A stretch of 42,779 nt of DNA from an uncultured Spirochaetales bacterium (GTDB lineage Bacteria > Spirochaetota > Spirochaetia > Sphaerochaetales > Sphaerochaetaceae). Shown here one piece after another: positions 18,359-29,900 of this stretch. A program made the position numbers and the translations under genes. Location of the stretch: positions 1 to 42,779 of the forward strand of contig CASFZR010000027.1 of the NCBI GenBank assembly GCA_949299185.1. The letters are read 5' to 3'. Numbering within the stretch: the stretch's first letter is position 1; every line of letters begins with the position of its first letter. Under the pieces are notes generated by a model, which saw only the letters and a program-made list of their open reading frames with translations, was not told where the DNA came from and did not search any database.

Positions 18359-18766
18359 ATGAAGAAGAAACCAACCATTGCAATTATTTTCATCATGTTG
18401 CTGGCAGTCACCGCCTGCAACCTCGACAGCCTCTACAGCAGCCTCATCCCTGATCCTGATAGGGAAGAGGAACAGACAGTACCAGCCGAACCAGACTCAC
18501 CATCGGCCATCATACAAGAGGAAGGCTACTACCTAGAGTCAGGCAATCCATTGGAATACTTCAGCACTGAAGCAATAGAGGCAGAGATAAGCAATCAATC
18601 ACTGATTCTGACTACAGATGATGGAACCACACAGGAATATCCAATGATGGACAACATGATCCTGCTGGGCTCTGACATCCTTACCATAACCCAGGAAGAC
18701 AATGAAACGATAGCCATCACGAAGGAAGGAACTGAGCCATTGGTATTCCGATACGGAAGAAGGTAA
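18359..18766 (+). CDS. Small putative lipoprotein
   Basis: This 135-residue protein has a type II signal peptide: positive KKK start, hydrophobic core IAIIFIMLLAV and lipobox AVTAC with the acylated Cys near residue 20. The mature part starts with an acidic, proline-rich stretch (about residues 30-50) and then a small beta-rich domain containing LILTTDDGTTQEYPMM and ILTITQEDNETIAIT. AAGGAG precedes the ATG by about 8 bases. It is probably anchored in a membrane and faces the periplasm or surface. No family is recognised. It uses more AT-rich codons than the ilv-leu genes. Confidence 0.7.
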   Translation: MKKKPTIAIIFIMLLAVTACNLDSLYSSLIPDPDREEEQTVPAEPDSPSAIIQEEGYYLESGNPLEYFSTEAIEAEISNQSLILTTDDGTTQEYPMMDNMILLGSDILTITQEDNETIAITKEGTEPLVFRYGRR

Positions 18767-18777
18767 GCACCAACCAC

Positions 18778-18802
18778 GGGTCCGGCAGAATAAGCTGGGC
18801 CC
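18778..18802 (+). terminator. Weak hairpin after the lipoprotein gene
   Basis: GGGTCC and GGGCCC form a 6-bp stem with a 13-base loop, 12 bases after the lipoprotein stop. Only two T bases follow, so termination strength is doubtful. Confidence 0.35.
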
Positions 18803-18944
18803 TTAAACACAGAAGAAAAGCATAACCAACGAACGGGAAAAAGGTTACATCAATCCGTTAAAATAAAGCCAAATCCTTAATAGTAAAGAAGATAGTTCCT
18901 AACGCACCAATCATCATAAAAGCGATAAAAAGTGAAAATACCTC

Positions 18945-18976
18945 TTGACAAAAGCCTACGGGGGGGGGGTAGGCTT
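18945..18976 (+). promoter_or_regulatory. Promoter with G10 tract, likely phase-variable
   Basis: A perfect -35 TTGACA (18945-18950) is followed by AAGCCTAC, ten G (18960-18969) and GTAGGCTT, an 8-bp inverted repeat around the G-tract. The best -10 is TAGGCT (18970-18975), 19 bases from the -35; loss of two G would give the ideal 17. Slippage in such a tract would switch promoter strength. T. pallidum tpr genes are known to be tuned by poly-G tracts in this position. Confidence 0.6.
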
Positions 18977-19010
18977 AGTGCATCAAAGATTCATTCGGAG
19001 GATTTTAGAA

Positions 19011-19088
19011 ATGAGAAAGTTGATGATTGCAATGCTTGCTCTTGCCGTCGTATTCGGCGCGGATACACTCTGTCTTCAAAGCACCTAA
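19011..19088 (+). pseudogene. Truncated exported-protein gene (signal peptide only)
   Basis: GGAGGA at 18997-19002 precedes an ATG that opens a 25-codon frame beginning MRKLMIAMLALAVVFGA, a clear signal peptide with a cut site near GA-D. The frame then runs only through DTLCLQST before a stop, which is unlike a mature exported protein. The integrase starts 54 bases later. I read this as the 5' end of a chromosomal gene for an exported or outer-membrane protein that was cut by prophage insertion, the rest lying beyond the right end of the window. A genuine very short exported peptide is the alternative. Confidence 0.6.
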
Positions 19089-19141
19089 AATGTTGAATAA
19101 AAGCAACGTTTCGTTAGACGATTTTTATGAGGAGAATCTGC

Positions 19142-20293
19142 ATGGCTAAGGTATATCTCAGGCATAGGAAGGGAAGGAAGGTGGAATATCTGGATCATGA
19201 TGGACGCTGGAAGACCACAGGGAAGGATACCAAGAGGGAGGCTATGACATGGTGGGAGACCGAGAGGCCCATCAAGCAGGGTATGCTGTTCCGTGAGATC
19301 GCCGAGGATTTCTACACCAACAAGGACGAGGGCTCATACCTTGCGCTCAGGGAAGAGGCTGATAGGAACCTCTCTGAGCAGACTGTATACATACGAAACC
19401 TCACCGTGAAGAACAACCTGATACCTGATTTCGGTGATATGGACGTCAGGAACATCACCCCCATGATCGTGCAGAAGAAGTACGCTACCATGAAGAAGAG
19501 GGATGGATCAGCCGCCGCCCCTGGAACCAAGGAGCTGTATCTGGTCACGCTATCCTCGATAATGCGGTACCTCGTCATGCTCGGAGCCATACCTTCCAAT
19601 CCGTGCGACAGCGTGATAAAGGTAGGGGCCAAGGTAGTCAATCCTAAGAAGGCACTGACAGATGATGAGATATCAAGGCTATTCCCAGAGGACCATGAGA
19701 GGCTTCTGCATGTATGGGATGGTGATCTCGTATCAGCCTGCTTCTTCATGGTCATGCTCGATACAGGATGGCGACCGGGAGAGGTTGCAGGCATCACGCC
19801 ATCCTGCTACTCAAAGGAGCATCACGGACTCTATACCTTCCGTTCCGTTGACTCGTTCACGAAGAACGTTAAGGAATCCATCAAGACAACGAAGAAAGGG
19901 TATGACTTCAAGATCGGTATGCTATCGAGGAGGACTACTGATATATTAATATATCTATGCAGGGACAAGGCTGATGACGAGGTGGTCTTCAGGACGAAGA
20001 CCGGAAAGTACTTCACGTCGAGCTATACGAACTTCAGGCTACCGAAGGCGCTTGAGAGAGCAGGGATACCGCTTGAGGGCCATCCTCCATACTGCCTTAG
20101 GACGACGTTCATGACGAAGCTTGCGAAGATAGCGCAGGACAGCGTTGTCATGAGGCTGATGGGGCATACCCAATGGCACACCTGCTATGACAAGCGCACT
20201 CCATTGGATATGCTGGATAAGGCCCATAAGGAGCTAGCTGATTACTATGGTAGAGGAGAAGGAGACGGTGACGTTATCGCCGATGAGGGCTGA
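19142..20293 (+). CDS. Tyrosine-recombinase integrase, atypical active site
   Basis: This 383-residue protein has an N-terminal arm-binding region, a SAM-like core-binding domain (about residues 55-160, with YATMKKRDG and LSSIMRYLVMLGAI) and a catalytic domain. Active-site parts seen are Arg211 (DTGWRPGEVAG), a Lys in the TTKKG hairpin, Arg320 (PPYCLRTTF) and His342 (MGHT). Tyr317 stands where the His of HxxR is usual. At the expected nucleophile place, ten residues after His342, there is Arg352; the nearest Tyr is Tyr349. The start at 19142 is chosen because AGGAG lies 8 bases upstream; the ATG at 19127 includes that site. The 3' end overlaps the convergent tail gene by 60 bases. It would mediate insertion and excision if active. 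Confidence 0.85.
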   Translation: MAKVYLRHRKGRKVEYLDHDGRWKTTGKDTKREAMTWWETERPIKQGMLFREIAEDFYTNKDEGSYLALREEADRNLSEQTVYIRNLTVKNNLIPDFGDMDVRNITPMIVQKKYATMKKRDGSAAAPGTKELYLVTLSSIMRYLVMLGAIPSNPCDSVIKVGAKVVNPKKALTDDEISRLFPEDHERLLHVWDGDLVSACFFMVMLDTGWRPGEVAGITPSCYSKEHHGLYTFRSVDSFTKNVKESIKTTKKGYDFKIGMLSRRTTDILIYLCRDKADDEVVFRTKTGKYFTSSYTNFRLPKALERAGIPLEGHPPYCLRTTFMTKLAKIAQDSVVMRLMGHTQWHTCYDKRTPLDMLDKAHKELADYYGRGEGDGDVIADEG

Positions 20294-20992
20294 TGACGGT
20301 ATCTCTATAACCCGCTTTCCTAGTCCTGCCGTCATGTATCCTGAATCATCATCGGTTCCCTCTATGCTCCAGTCGAAGAGATCCGGGTATGAGCCGTCCT
20401 CGACGTACTCATCCATCAGGTCCTGCGTCCTATCCACCCCGCTTATGTAGATGGATGCCGAGAACTTGATGGTGTCCCCGGGCTTAGGATTGGTAGGCGT
20501 ATGGGTAACTGCAAGCCTGTACTCGGAGATCGATGCCGTTAGCCCGTTCTGATATGCCGTGAGGTAGTTCTGTAGGATCGTGGCCGCAGAGCTGTAGGCC
20601 TCCAGTACCGTCTGTAGCCTTCCATCGGTCGGGGTGGATTCGCCCATGTTCTCCAGTATGGACTCCATCATCACCTTCAGCTGCTCGAAGGCCGCCTTGA
20701 ACCTGACGAACTCATCCGGGTTGATACCAAGCTGTTCGACAAGGGATACCGTTGAGGAATAGGCGGACTGTATATGCTCCCATTCCTCGGCAAGCTGTCT
20801 CTTCTCTCCTGGCGTTATGACGCTATCGCCGACTATCGATCCTATTCCAGAGATCAGAGAGCTGTTCTGCGAGGTCTGGGAAAGCTGGTTTATCCTCCTC
20901 AGCCTCGCCTTCATCGTCTCGGAATCCTGTCCGATAGGTACGAACTTCCCGGCTGTTACCGTATCAGTCGTGTAATTCCTTCTTACTGCCAT
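20234..20992 (-). CDS. Phage tail-associated protein, putative
   Basis: This 252-residue protein is the last gene of the late cluster. Residues about 55-90 (GDSVITPGEKRQLAEEWEHI) match the helical segment often seen in the C-terminal parts of phage tail-tip and receptor-binding proteins. A coiled middle follows. The last 90 residues (AVTHTPTNPKPGDTIKFSAS to VTVSFSST) look like an Ig-type beta sandwich. I infer a virion surface or host-contact role. Its ATG overlaps the stop of the giant gene by one base (TGATG), and it converges with and overlaps the integrase gene end. Confidence 0.5.
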   Translation of the reverse strand: MAVRRNYTTDTVTAGKFVPIGQDSETMKARLRRINQLSQTSQNSSLISGIGSIVGDSVITPGEKRQLAEEWEHIQSAYSSTVSLVEQLGINPDEFVRFKAAFEQLKVMMESILENMGESTPTDGRLQTVLEAYSSAATILQNYLTAYQNGLTASISEYRLAVTHTPTNPKPGDTIKFSASIYISGVDRTQDLMDEYVEDGSYPDLFDWSIEGTDDDSGYMTAGLGKRVIEIPSSALIGDNVTVSFSSTIVIS

Positions 20993-23900
20993 CAGAAAAA
21001 CCTCCCATAGAAATCACCCCAATCAGGGTTGATCAGCTCTCCGATATTGATATCAATATCAGGATCGGTAACGGCGTTATACGGTCTTCTTATTAGCGAG
21101 GTCGGGGATCCTACGACCTGTCCGATACCTGTAATGAGATTCATCGTTGCCCTTCCCAGCTGTCCCTCTCTCCTGTCATCTCCCTTCCTCACGGCGCTTA
21201 CGAAGCTCGATACATCACCTATGAGTCCTCTGTCGTAATACATCTCTCCTGTCAACATGCCGCTGAGATCGCTTCCGACAAGAGGTATCATCGATAGGCT
21301 CTCTGCAAGGAGCGAGGAGAGTATGTTATCCCACCAATGCTCATCGTCCTCATCAGGGAAGGCCTTACCGCCGATGAACGCCGTCGCAAGAGTTGCCAGT
21401 CCTATGTAGAACAGCGTCCTGAACATGCCTGTCAGGGTCTCCCTGTTGAGTCCGTACTTCCTTATCTCATTCGCAGATCCCCTTATCATGCCGTACTGCT
21501 TGGCAAGCTGGGAAGTGAACTGGATCATGGATGCAAGCATCGGATTCCTGTCGGAATAAGCCAGCGAGTTGTCCTTGGCTCCTGATGTTGAGATCATGGA
21601 AAGGGTCCTCTGGGTAGCCTTATCCGCAATGTACTGTATGAACTCCTGATCCGAGAGGTTCAGCCTTGCCTTATCTCCCTCGAACTTCCTCAGCATGTTC
21701 CTGTATTCAGCGAACCACATCGTATTGGCTACATCGGTATCGACCCTCTGCATTATGCCCATCAGGAATCTGACCATCTTATTGAACGTTTCTTTGCTCC
21801 TTAGGAACAGGTTGCCCGGATCGTTCTTGCTTACGATATCCCTTACCCCTGCGAACATCGGCGAATCAACGCTGAGATGATAGCTCTCTGATTCAAGCCT
21901 CATCCTATTGGTCATCTGCTTGGCATACCTATTCAGGAAATCAATGGCTTCCTTCCTGTTTGCCATATAGTATCCGCTGGCTGATATAAGCTCGCCCATG
22001 CCCGTATCGGATGCCGCAAGCAGAACCGTCGGGAACTGCTTGAGTATCGATGACAGGTTTCCTGCAAGCGATGATACGGCGAGGTTTCCCCTGAGCTTGC
22101 TGAACAGCCTATCGAAGTCACCCCTGTTCCTCTTCTCCGCTCCCACTATCCTGTCCAGCCACTTATTCAGGACGTTGACCATGGCGCTTCCGTCCGCACC
22201 GTAGCTATCGACCATTGCCATGCTGAGATCGGACTTGATATCCAACATGCGCTTGAAGTTGTCATAGATATCCTGATAGGCGATGTAGTTCTCCTGATCC
22301 TCTATCGCCCTTATGGCTACGAGTATCGCATCGAGATCAGCCGCCGCCAGTCCGCCAGTCCTGTTCTTCACGAACGAATTGCTTATGCTGCCATCCCTGG
22401 TAAGCCCTCCGTTCTGCTGAAGCATACTCACCGTATCCGCGCTGTTGTCATGGATAGGATAGTAGTTGTATTCCTTCGGCAGTATCCTGTTCCTCTGTCT
22501 GTAGAATACATCGGCTATCTCCTGATATCTCTCTCCGACTATCTCAGCCAGCCCGTCAGCGAATCTCTTATGCTTTGCGAACTCCTTATTGCTCTCGAAC
22601 TGATCCATCACCCATAGCACGTTTCCCAATGATAGGTGATTCGTCATGCCAGGATTGTTCGGATCGGTTATCAGCCTCAGAAGTCCCATATCCTGACGGG
22701 CAAGGAGGTATATTCCCATCATCCTCTCTATGGAGAAATCACCCGTATTGCTCCTGGACAATACCTCATCAGCCCAGCTGTCTACCGCCGGATCCGGATT
22801 CTCGCTCATGCTGTTAAGCTTCTGAGCCTTCCTTATCCTCATTACCATCCTTGCGATAGGCTTAATCGAATCGCTGAGATCATCATTCATGGCCACGGAG
22901 AATCCATTGCCTCTCTTATTAAGGGTACCTAGTGATCCGTGCTTCGCCTCGTAGTCCTCAACGCTCATGGTTCCGAGCTTGCTCTTTGGCTGCACGAACA
23001 TCCTATGGTATTCGAGTCCGAAGTTCTCTGCCTTGTTTCCATATATGTCAGCATACAGCTTGGATACCTTTCCCTTGCGCCTATTCGTGTTCTCTATCTT
23101 GCTGTTATCAGCCTGATTGATGCTTCCTACGTTGTATCCACCTACATGGCCCTCGAATATGAGATCATGAAGCACCGGGCTCATCGTCCTAAGCTCTACC
23201 TCGGGTATATTGAACTGTGACATGAGGTTCTTGATGAATCCGACTCCTACCGTTCCCGGAGCCGCATCTGATATAGCACTGCGTATCCTGCCGAGCTTCT
23301 CCTTGAACTCGGCATCTGATACCTCTCCCGTCTTTCCCTTGAGCATCACATCCTTGGTTGCAGCTACAAGGATATTGTCCCACATCTCCTTGATCTTGCT
23401 ATTCCTGTATTCTCTCTCCTGCTGTCCTCTCTCGGCTATCTGGTTGAGGATCTCTGCGAACTTGGTAAGGTCTGAATCAGTGAGCGACTGAAGCCTCTTC
23501 TGTAGCTTTCCGTCTACTATCATGCCGTTCTTCTCAGCGAACTGCCTAAGACCGTCGAACCATCCGTCATAGTCCTGGAACGATGACTCGAATAGGGTAT
23601 CTGATATCGCCGAACCCCTCTTTCCCTTGAGAGCGTTCACGATCAGGGCGAGCTGTGCTGATACCCTAGCATCGTTCCTTCCATCCCTTATGGACATATC
23701 GATGCTGTCATATATGGCCTTATGCTTCTCCTGAAGCTCCTTGGCGGTCATGTATACCGGAAGATTCTGCATCATCTCGACCTTCCTCTTCCAGTAGTTC
23801 GCTATATGGGTTCCGTTCTCCTGCAATCCCTTGATCTTGGCATCGAGCTTCTCTATCTTCCGCTCAAGCTGGTTTATGTAGTTGGATATATCCTGTAGGT

Positions 23901-26900
23901 TATCAGCCCCGCCGATGCTCTCGAAGATATCGTTGAGCGACTTGTTCCTGGCGGACAGGTCGCTTATCTGCTTCCTCATGATATCCACGTTGCCGCTCGA
24001 TTCCTCGGAAGTCTTCTTCAGCTCATCAAGGGCAGACCTCAGGCTGTCATTATCCATGGTAAGCTTATCGATATATTCCTGAAGCTCCGGAGTGACCTTC
24101 TTGGATTCTGCGTTCCTGGTGTACTCATCTATCTTATCCTGTATCGCCTGAACGAGTCCGTTAACGTAATCGAACGAGGTAGCCTTGTTGAATAGCGCGC
24201 TTAGGCTCTTGTCGGCAGATACCTTCCTCAGAAGATTCCTGAGATTCCTGAGCGCTGACCTGACATCGCCTCTGATATCATCAGCGCTGGATAGATCCTG
24301 CTGGTTCTCAAGTATCTCCTGCGATATCGCAACGTAGTCACGGGATGCGAAGTCGAAGCTGTTTTCCTGCTTATCAGTCCTGCCTGGGTTGGAGTAGTAG
24401 TTGGCTAGGATTATAAGAGGGGAGATATAAGCCTGATTGCCAGAGTCATACCTGATGTTGGCTATCGAGTAGTCATCATTAACCAGTGAGTTTATAACGA
24501 TCTCGAAATCCTCGAAGGTTGCCGAATCGGTGTTGTTGTCATTCCTGAACGCCATCCATACGTTCTTGAACCTAGCCTTCGCATTGTTAGGCAGGAGGCT
24601 GGTTATCTGATCAAGTGCGCTTCTTGTACCCTTTCCGGTCTTCTGTCCATTGAAGGCGGCACGTATCATATCCTTCAGGAGACGCTGTGATGATGCGAGC
24701 TTCTTCTCGTTCTTGATTCCGTCCTTCAGGGTATGAGCCAGCGAGGTGTAGGAAGTAGCGGCTATCCTCATAGTGTTGCCCAGCTCGTCGAAGAATATCC
24801 TCCTCTGATCGGCATCGAGCGGGATGATATCCTGAGAGAGTCCGAGATCATTCTGCATGGACTCAAGATATGCTCCGAACTGCGACTCAGTGCTTCCCTC
24901 TATATCCCAGTTCGGGAATACCGCATTGAAGAGCTGTCTTCTGTTCCAATCGAGTTCTGCATCGGTCGCATCAGGCTTAGTCTTCTTCATTGCCTCATTG
25001 GCCTGCTTGTTTATCTTCGCAAGCTCTGCATTGAACTTCCTGAATGTTCCGAACAGGGTAGAGGAGTTCATCTCAGCGACAGCGTTCCTCGCATACGTAC
25101 TGAGATTCTTCCTCATGTTGGTATCATCTATTGAGAAGAGTATCTTACCGTATCCAGAAAGGTTCTCTCCATTGAGATCATATTGTTCAGTAGCATTTGA
25201 ATACACCTCAGCGAAGATCATCGCAACGAGTTCCTGGCTATTCCATCCATTGAATCCTGATTTCACCCTGAACTCAGCTATATCCTTGCTATTAATGCTG
25301 GATGAAACATTCTCATTCCATAGGTTAGATGCATACAGATCTTGAGTGACCATGGATGATATCGTATATACGCTATTGTCATTGCTATAGAATGGTATTA
25401 CGAACCATCTTGGAACTGTTTTATCAAGAAGGAACGTCTTACCGTCCTTAATCCTGATATCCTTCTTGAGATTTACGATTATAGAGCCATCCTCTGCATA
25501 ATAGAATTCAGCAGCATTGGCGTCGAAGTCCGTACCCGTAAGGCCAGAGATGTATTTATATACCTTTGACCTTGTTTCCATCTTAATGACCTTCTTTCCA
25601 GTTACGTCGAGTTTATTTACGTATTCAAGTCTCTTATCTGTATTACCTCTAGAGATCTTCTTGATCTGTGCGGCTATCTTCCTTGAATCAATCTTGCCGT
25701 CTTCCATCCGACTCAAAATAGGCTGCATATTCTCTTCGTCCAATGTTTCATTGAGAATATCTCCTATCGAGAATGATTCACCGACATCAGGAACCGTATA
25801 CTCTGTTGTCTTCTCTCTGAGTTCCATCTCCTCCTGTGTCTGAGGAACGGCAACGACCTTCTCGTATTCTCCTGCGACTATAGGCTCAGTAGTATCCTCT
25901 ACCGACAGGGTATCTATTCCGATATCAGCCTCGGCGTTGTCTATAACACCTTGGAGGTTATCAACCTGCTCTGTCATCTCACCTATGACGTTATCAACAG
26001 GGGTAGGCTCGGCTGATTCCCTGACCCCTTCCTCCATCATCGTTATCATAGGAGTAGGGGACTTATCCGCCTTGCTGTCTATGCGGATGGTAGCCGCGGT
26101 ATCTGCATCGGTATCAGCATCAGAGAAGATAGCATCGAACATCTGAACCTTATCAGCAGATAGCCGCATCGAGGACTTGAAGAGAGACCATAGCGAACGT
26201 GCTACGTCATAGAGCGCCTGGAAGATGGAGTTGAGTTCCCTGTTGGACGACTTGCGTAGGAATACGTACTTCTCAAGATCCTTGGCAAACGCTTCCTGTA
26301 CCGCCTCTCCGAAGATACCGCCGTCCTTAGCCATCTGCTTCGCATATACATTGGCTACTATGCCATAGATAGGATTGTCAGGTGTTATTACAGAGAGGAA
26401 GTGGTGTCCCAGTTCATGGATAAGGGTAGTAGGCTCTGCGTTATTCATGATAGAGATGTAGCGGTCAAGCTCGTCTGGATTGAACCAACCGCGGTATGAG
26501 CCTTCCTGTGTCTCCTGGAAGTAGATATGATCCGTTATCTTAACGTCGTCATCGTTGAAGACAACGTAATTCATATCAGTCGCATTGGGATCATATCCTC
26601 CTCGTAGTGTTCCTATCGGATATACGATGCCGGTATATCCATTCCTATGGAGAAGATTTGATAGATATTTATCTCCTCTTATTTGTGAATTATTAGTTAT
26701 ATTCCAACTAACGACTTTGTAAAAATCACCAAATGTCCTATTTGTTTCATACTGGACGCCGTCGTTTGTTATTAAGACAACATTATCACGGTTAATAATA
26801 TCAGCAATATCCTGAGGGATAGGTTCATACCATTTTATATACGGACCATCTGGAATATCTACCGTATATAGATTTCTTGTTAATTGATTATTCATTCTAT

Positions 26901-29900
26901 CCCATTCTGATTGTGTTAGGTTTCTTAAACCGTCTGCTATCTTATGATAATTCTCTATATCTTGTGGAAGCCTATTGGCTATATCAGATATCTCAGATTT
27001 AGATAGGTCATGACCGATTCCTGATATCGTATATTGATGTTCATCATCCATAGAAGAAAAATTCGCCTCTATATCATTTAATGCCTTTTCTAGTTCAGTT
27101 ATTCTCTCATCTATCGTAGATCTAACTTGGTTTATATCATTATTAATGAACAAATAATAATGGTCATATACGAAATTAGTATTTATATTGAATTTTTCAA
27201 TTATCCGATCTAACACTGGAATATCAATATAATCATTGTTTATTGCATATCCTCTAGCAACATCTTGTATCTTGGAGAAGTATAAACCCCAGCCGAACGC
27301 CTGAGATCCTTCCCCTTCTCCTATATGATCAGTTGAGAATCTGTCAAAGTCGGCAACAGAGCCATGATATGCAGACTGGAAGAACGGCCTTCCATCAGGA
27401 GATGTGACTCCATACATGAAACCACGAATGGTATCGTAGTAATCCTTGCCTGTGAGCCTAGATGCCTTGGCGAAGCCTACCATTACTGCCGCTGATGCCT
27501 TCGACATAGCATCAAGCACCTTCTCATCCTTACCGATATCCGTGTTCTTCAGCGTCTCACGGAAGTGATTGGCAAGCACGTCCATGTCATTGCGCTTATT
27601 GCCCGTAAGCCTCTGCTTGATATCTTCCCAGTCATTGCGGGCCTTATTCCTTGCCTCTGATTCCTCCCTTACCCTACTGGTATCCTCATCGGCCTTATTG
27701 ATACGAGCCTGTTCCTCAGTAGTAGTCTGCTGAACGGTCTGTTCTGCTGGACGCATTTCCTCAGTGATCGTATCAGCTTCCGTATTAGCCTCCGCATTAA
27801 CCTCCGTATTAGGCTCTGCCTGCTGTATCGGCTCTGTATCAACGATGGTCTCTGGAGCTATATCATCGTCGATTATTGTATCTTCTTCTCTATCCAGATC
27901 ACCGATAAGATCATCGACTATCGAATCAGCGTCAGCGTATCCCTGCTGTGCATCATCAGATTCCAGGTCTTCAGCTGTTCTTGTGTTGATTCCTAGGTCT
28001 GCATCCGTGAGAGTCTGATCATCGCCTTCAGTAGTCTTAGGAGTCGTTATCTCCTCATTGTCTACTGCTGTATCAGCCTGCGTCTCAGCAGATGCCGAAG
28101 ATGAGGATGGCTTCTTTGCTGTCTCGCCCTTGTCCCTTACCTTTGTGAAGGTCTGTCCGAATATATCGGCCTCGAACTCCGCAGCGCTCCTGGAATCGGA
28201 TTCAGTTACGGGTATGACAGTCGGGTTGGATATATCGCTGGACTTGATGGAGACATAAGCAACGTCCCCATTAGGTGCGACCGGACTCATATCGGAATCG
28301 TAGTAGGTGAATCCCTCTACCGCTCCGTTGTCGAGTCCTGCATTGATCGCATTGTTGATGCTATCGAGAGTCATTCCTCTATGGGTAGCATAGGCCTCTT
28401 CGTTAATATCGTGCCCGATAGCCTTCTCGGTACTCATATCGACTATCTCGGCATTGAGGTACTTACCGTTCTGTACGGCATAAGCCTGCTCAGGCGTAGC
28501 ATCCACCGCACGGAACTTATCACCGATCCTGACTACCTTTATTGGAGCCTGCTTGGTGAAGTTCTCCTGCGTGATACCGCTGATATCGATTCCTGATGTA
28601 CCTGTGATATCAGACGCGTTGATTCTTGCGTTCATTCCTTCTGTGGTTGTGAACTTGTTATACTCAAGTATTCTGCGGAACTCAGAATTTCGCCTCGCAA
28701 CCTGGCTTACCATCCTCAAGGTTCCGGCTCCAAAGGATAGGCCAAGGGTTCCCAGAGCTGTCTGCTTTATCGTTTCCTTGAAAGCTTCTCCGAAATCCTC
28801 TCTGGTATATTTTCTGACACCAGGAGGCAGTGGACCGCGTTCCTCCTGGAGAGCGACAGCAAAGTTGTATCCGAACATAGATGCGAATTCCTGTGCTGTC
28901 TCAGTTGCAGATTCAGTAGCTACTGATGATATTGTATCATTTCTCCAATCACGGATCATGCTTCTTACTGTCTTATGGAGTACCTTGCTTGTCTGTTCCT
29001 TGCTTAATCCGTTCAATGCTCCTCGAATAGGCTTAAGCGCGATATCCAAAGCCTTATCACCCACGGTCTCGAATACTCCATTTACAGCGCCTATGAGTAA
29101 TGTGGTTCCGAAGATTATGTCATCATCGAATCCGGCTTCTGCCATTTCTATAGCCGAGCCGCCCATCTCCATCATAGCGGTAGCAGCCCACCTTCCTCCT
29201 ATGCTGACACCACCCATTATCGCCTGTCTTCCTAGGATAGTTCCGCTTCTTAATCCTCTGATTATCGAGAGAGTAGTTGCAGGAATTGCCAGATTCAATC
29301 CAGGAATCATGGATGCCAGCGACATAGCTCCTGCTATACCTAGGCTAGGAAGCATTGACGGAAGTATCTGAGCTGCCCCTATCGCAAGAGGGGATACCAT
29401 CTTTGATATGGGATTAGAATAGTCTGCTAGATCTGAACGATAGTCCTTGGCATATCTTTTTAGGTCAGCCATCGCCTCGGCTTTCTTAGCTTGGAAGCTT
29501 TCATTATCGAAGCCTCCGGTCAATGCTCCTCCTAGATATAAGCCAGCCATCTTATATGAAGCAAGGATTGATGATCCGGCAGAATGGAGAGTATTGAGTA
29601 CATTTTCCGTAAGGCTATCAACGTTCGGCCTGTATCCAGTAGCATAATACATCAGGTCCTCTATGTTATCTGCGGCATATTTAGGATCGACTTCTGGATA
29701 TAGCGAGCTTATTATCTTTCCAAGCGCAATTCTGTTCTCATATGATGTAGGATCCTCTTCTCCTAGATATGTATCTCTCGCTAAGGATAATACTGCTTCG
29801 TAATCGCTCTTAGATCTGAGATATCTCCTCTCGTAATCAGGCTCTGCGAAGTAGTCCTTATTCCTATATAGAACATCCACCATCTGTCTCTGTGGGCGAT

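Noticed and set aside
28553..29371. 272-codon plus-strand ORF inside the giant gene
   Set aside because: It lies antisense to a strongly coding minus-strand gene, is rich in Pro/Ser/Ile as shadow frames are, and has no ribosome site or recognisable motif.
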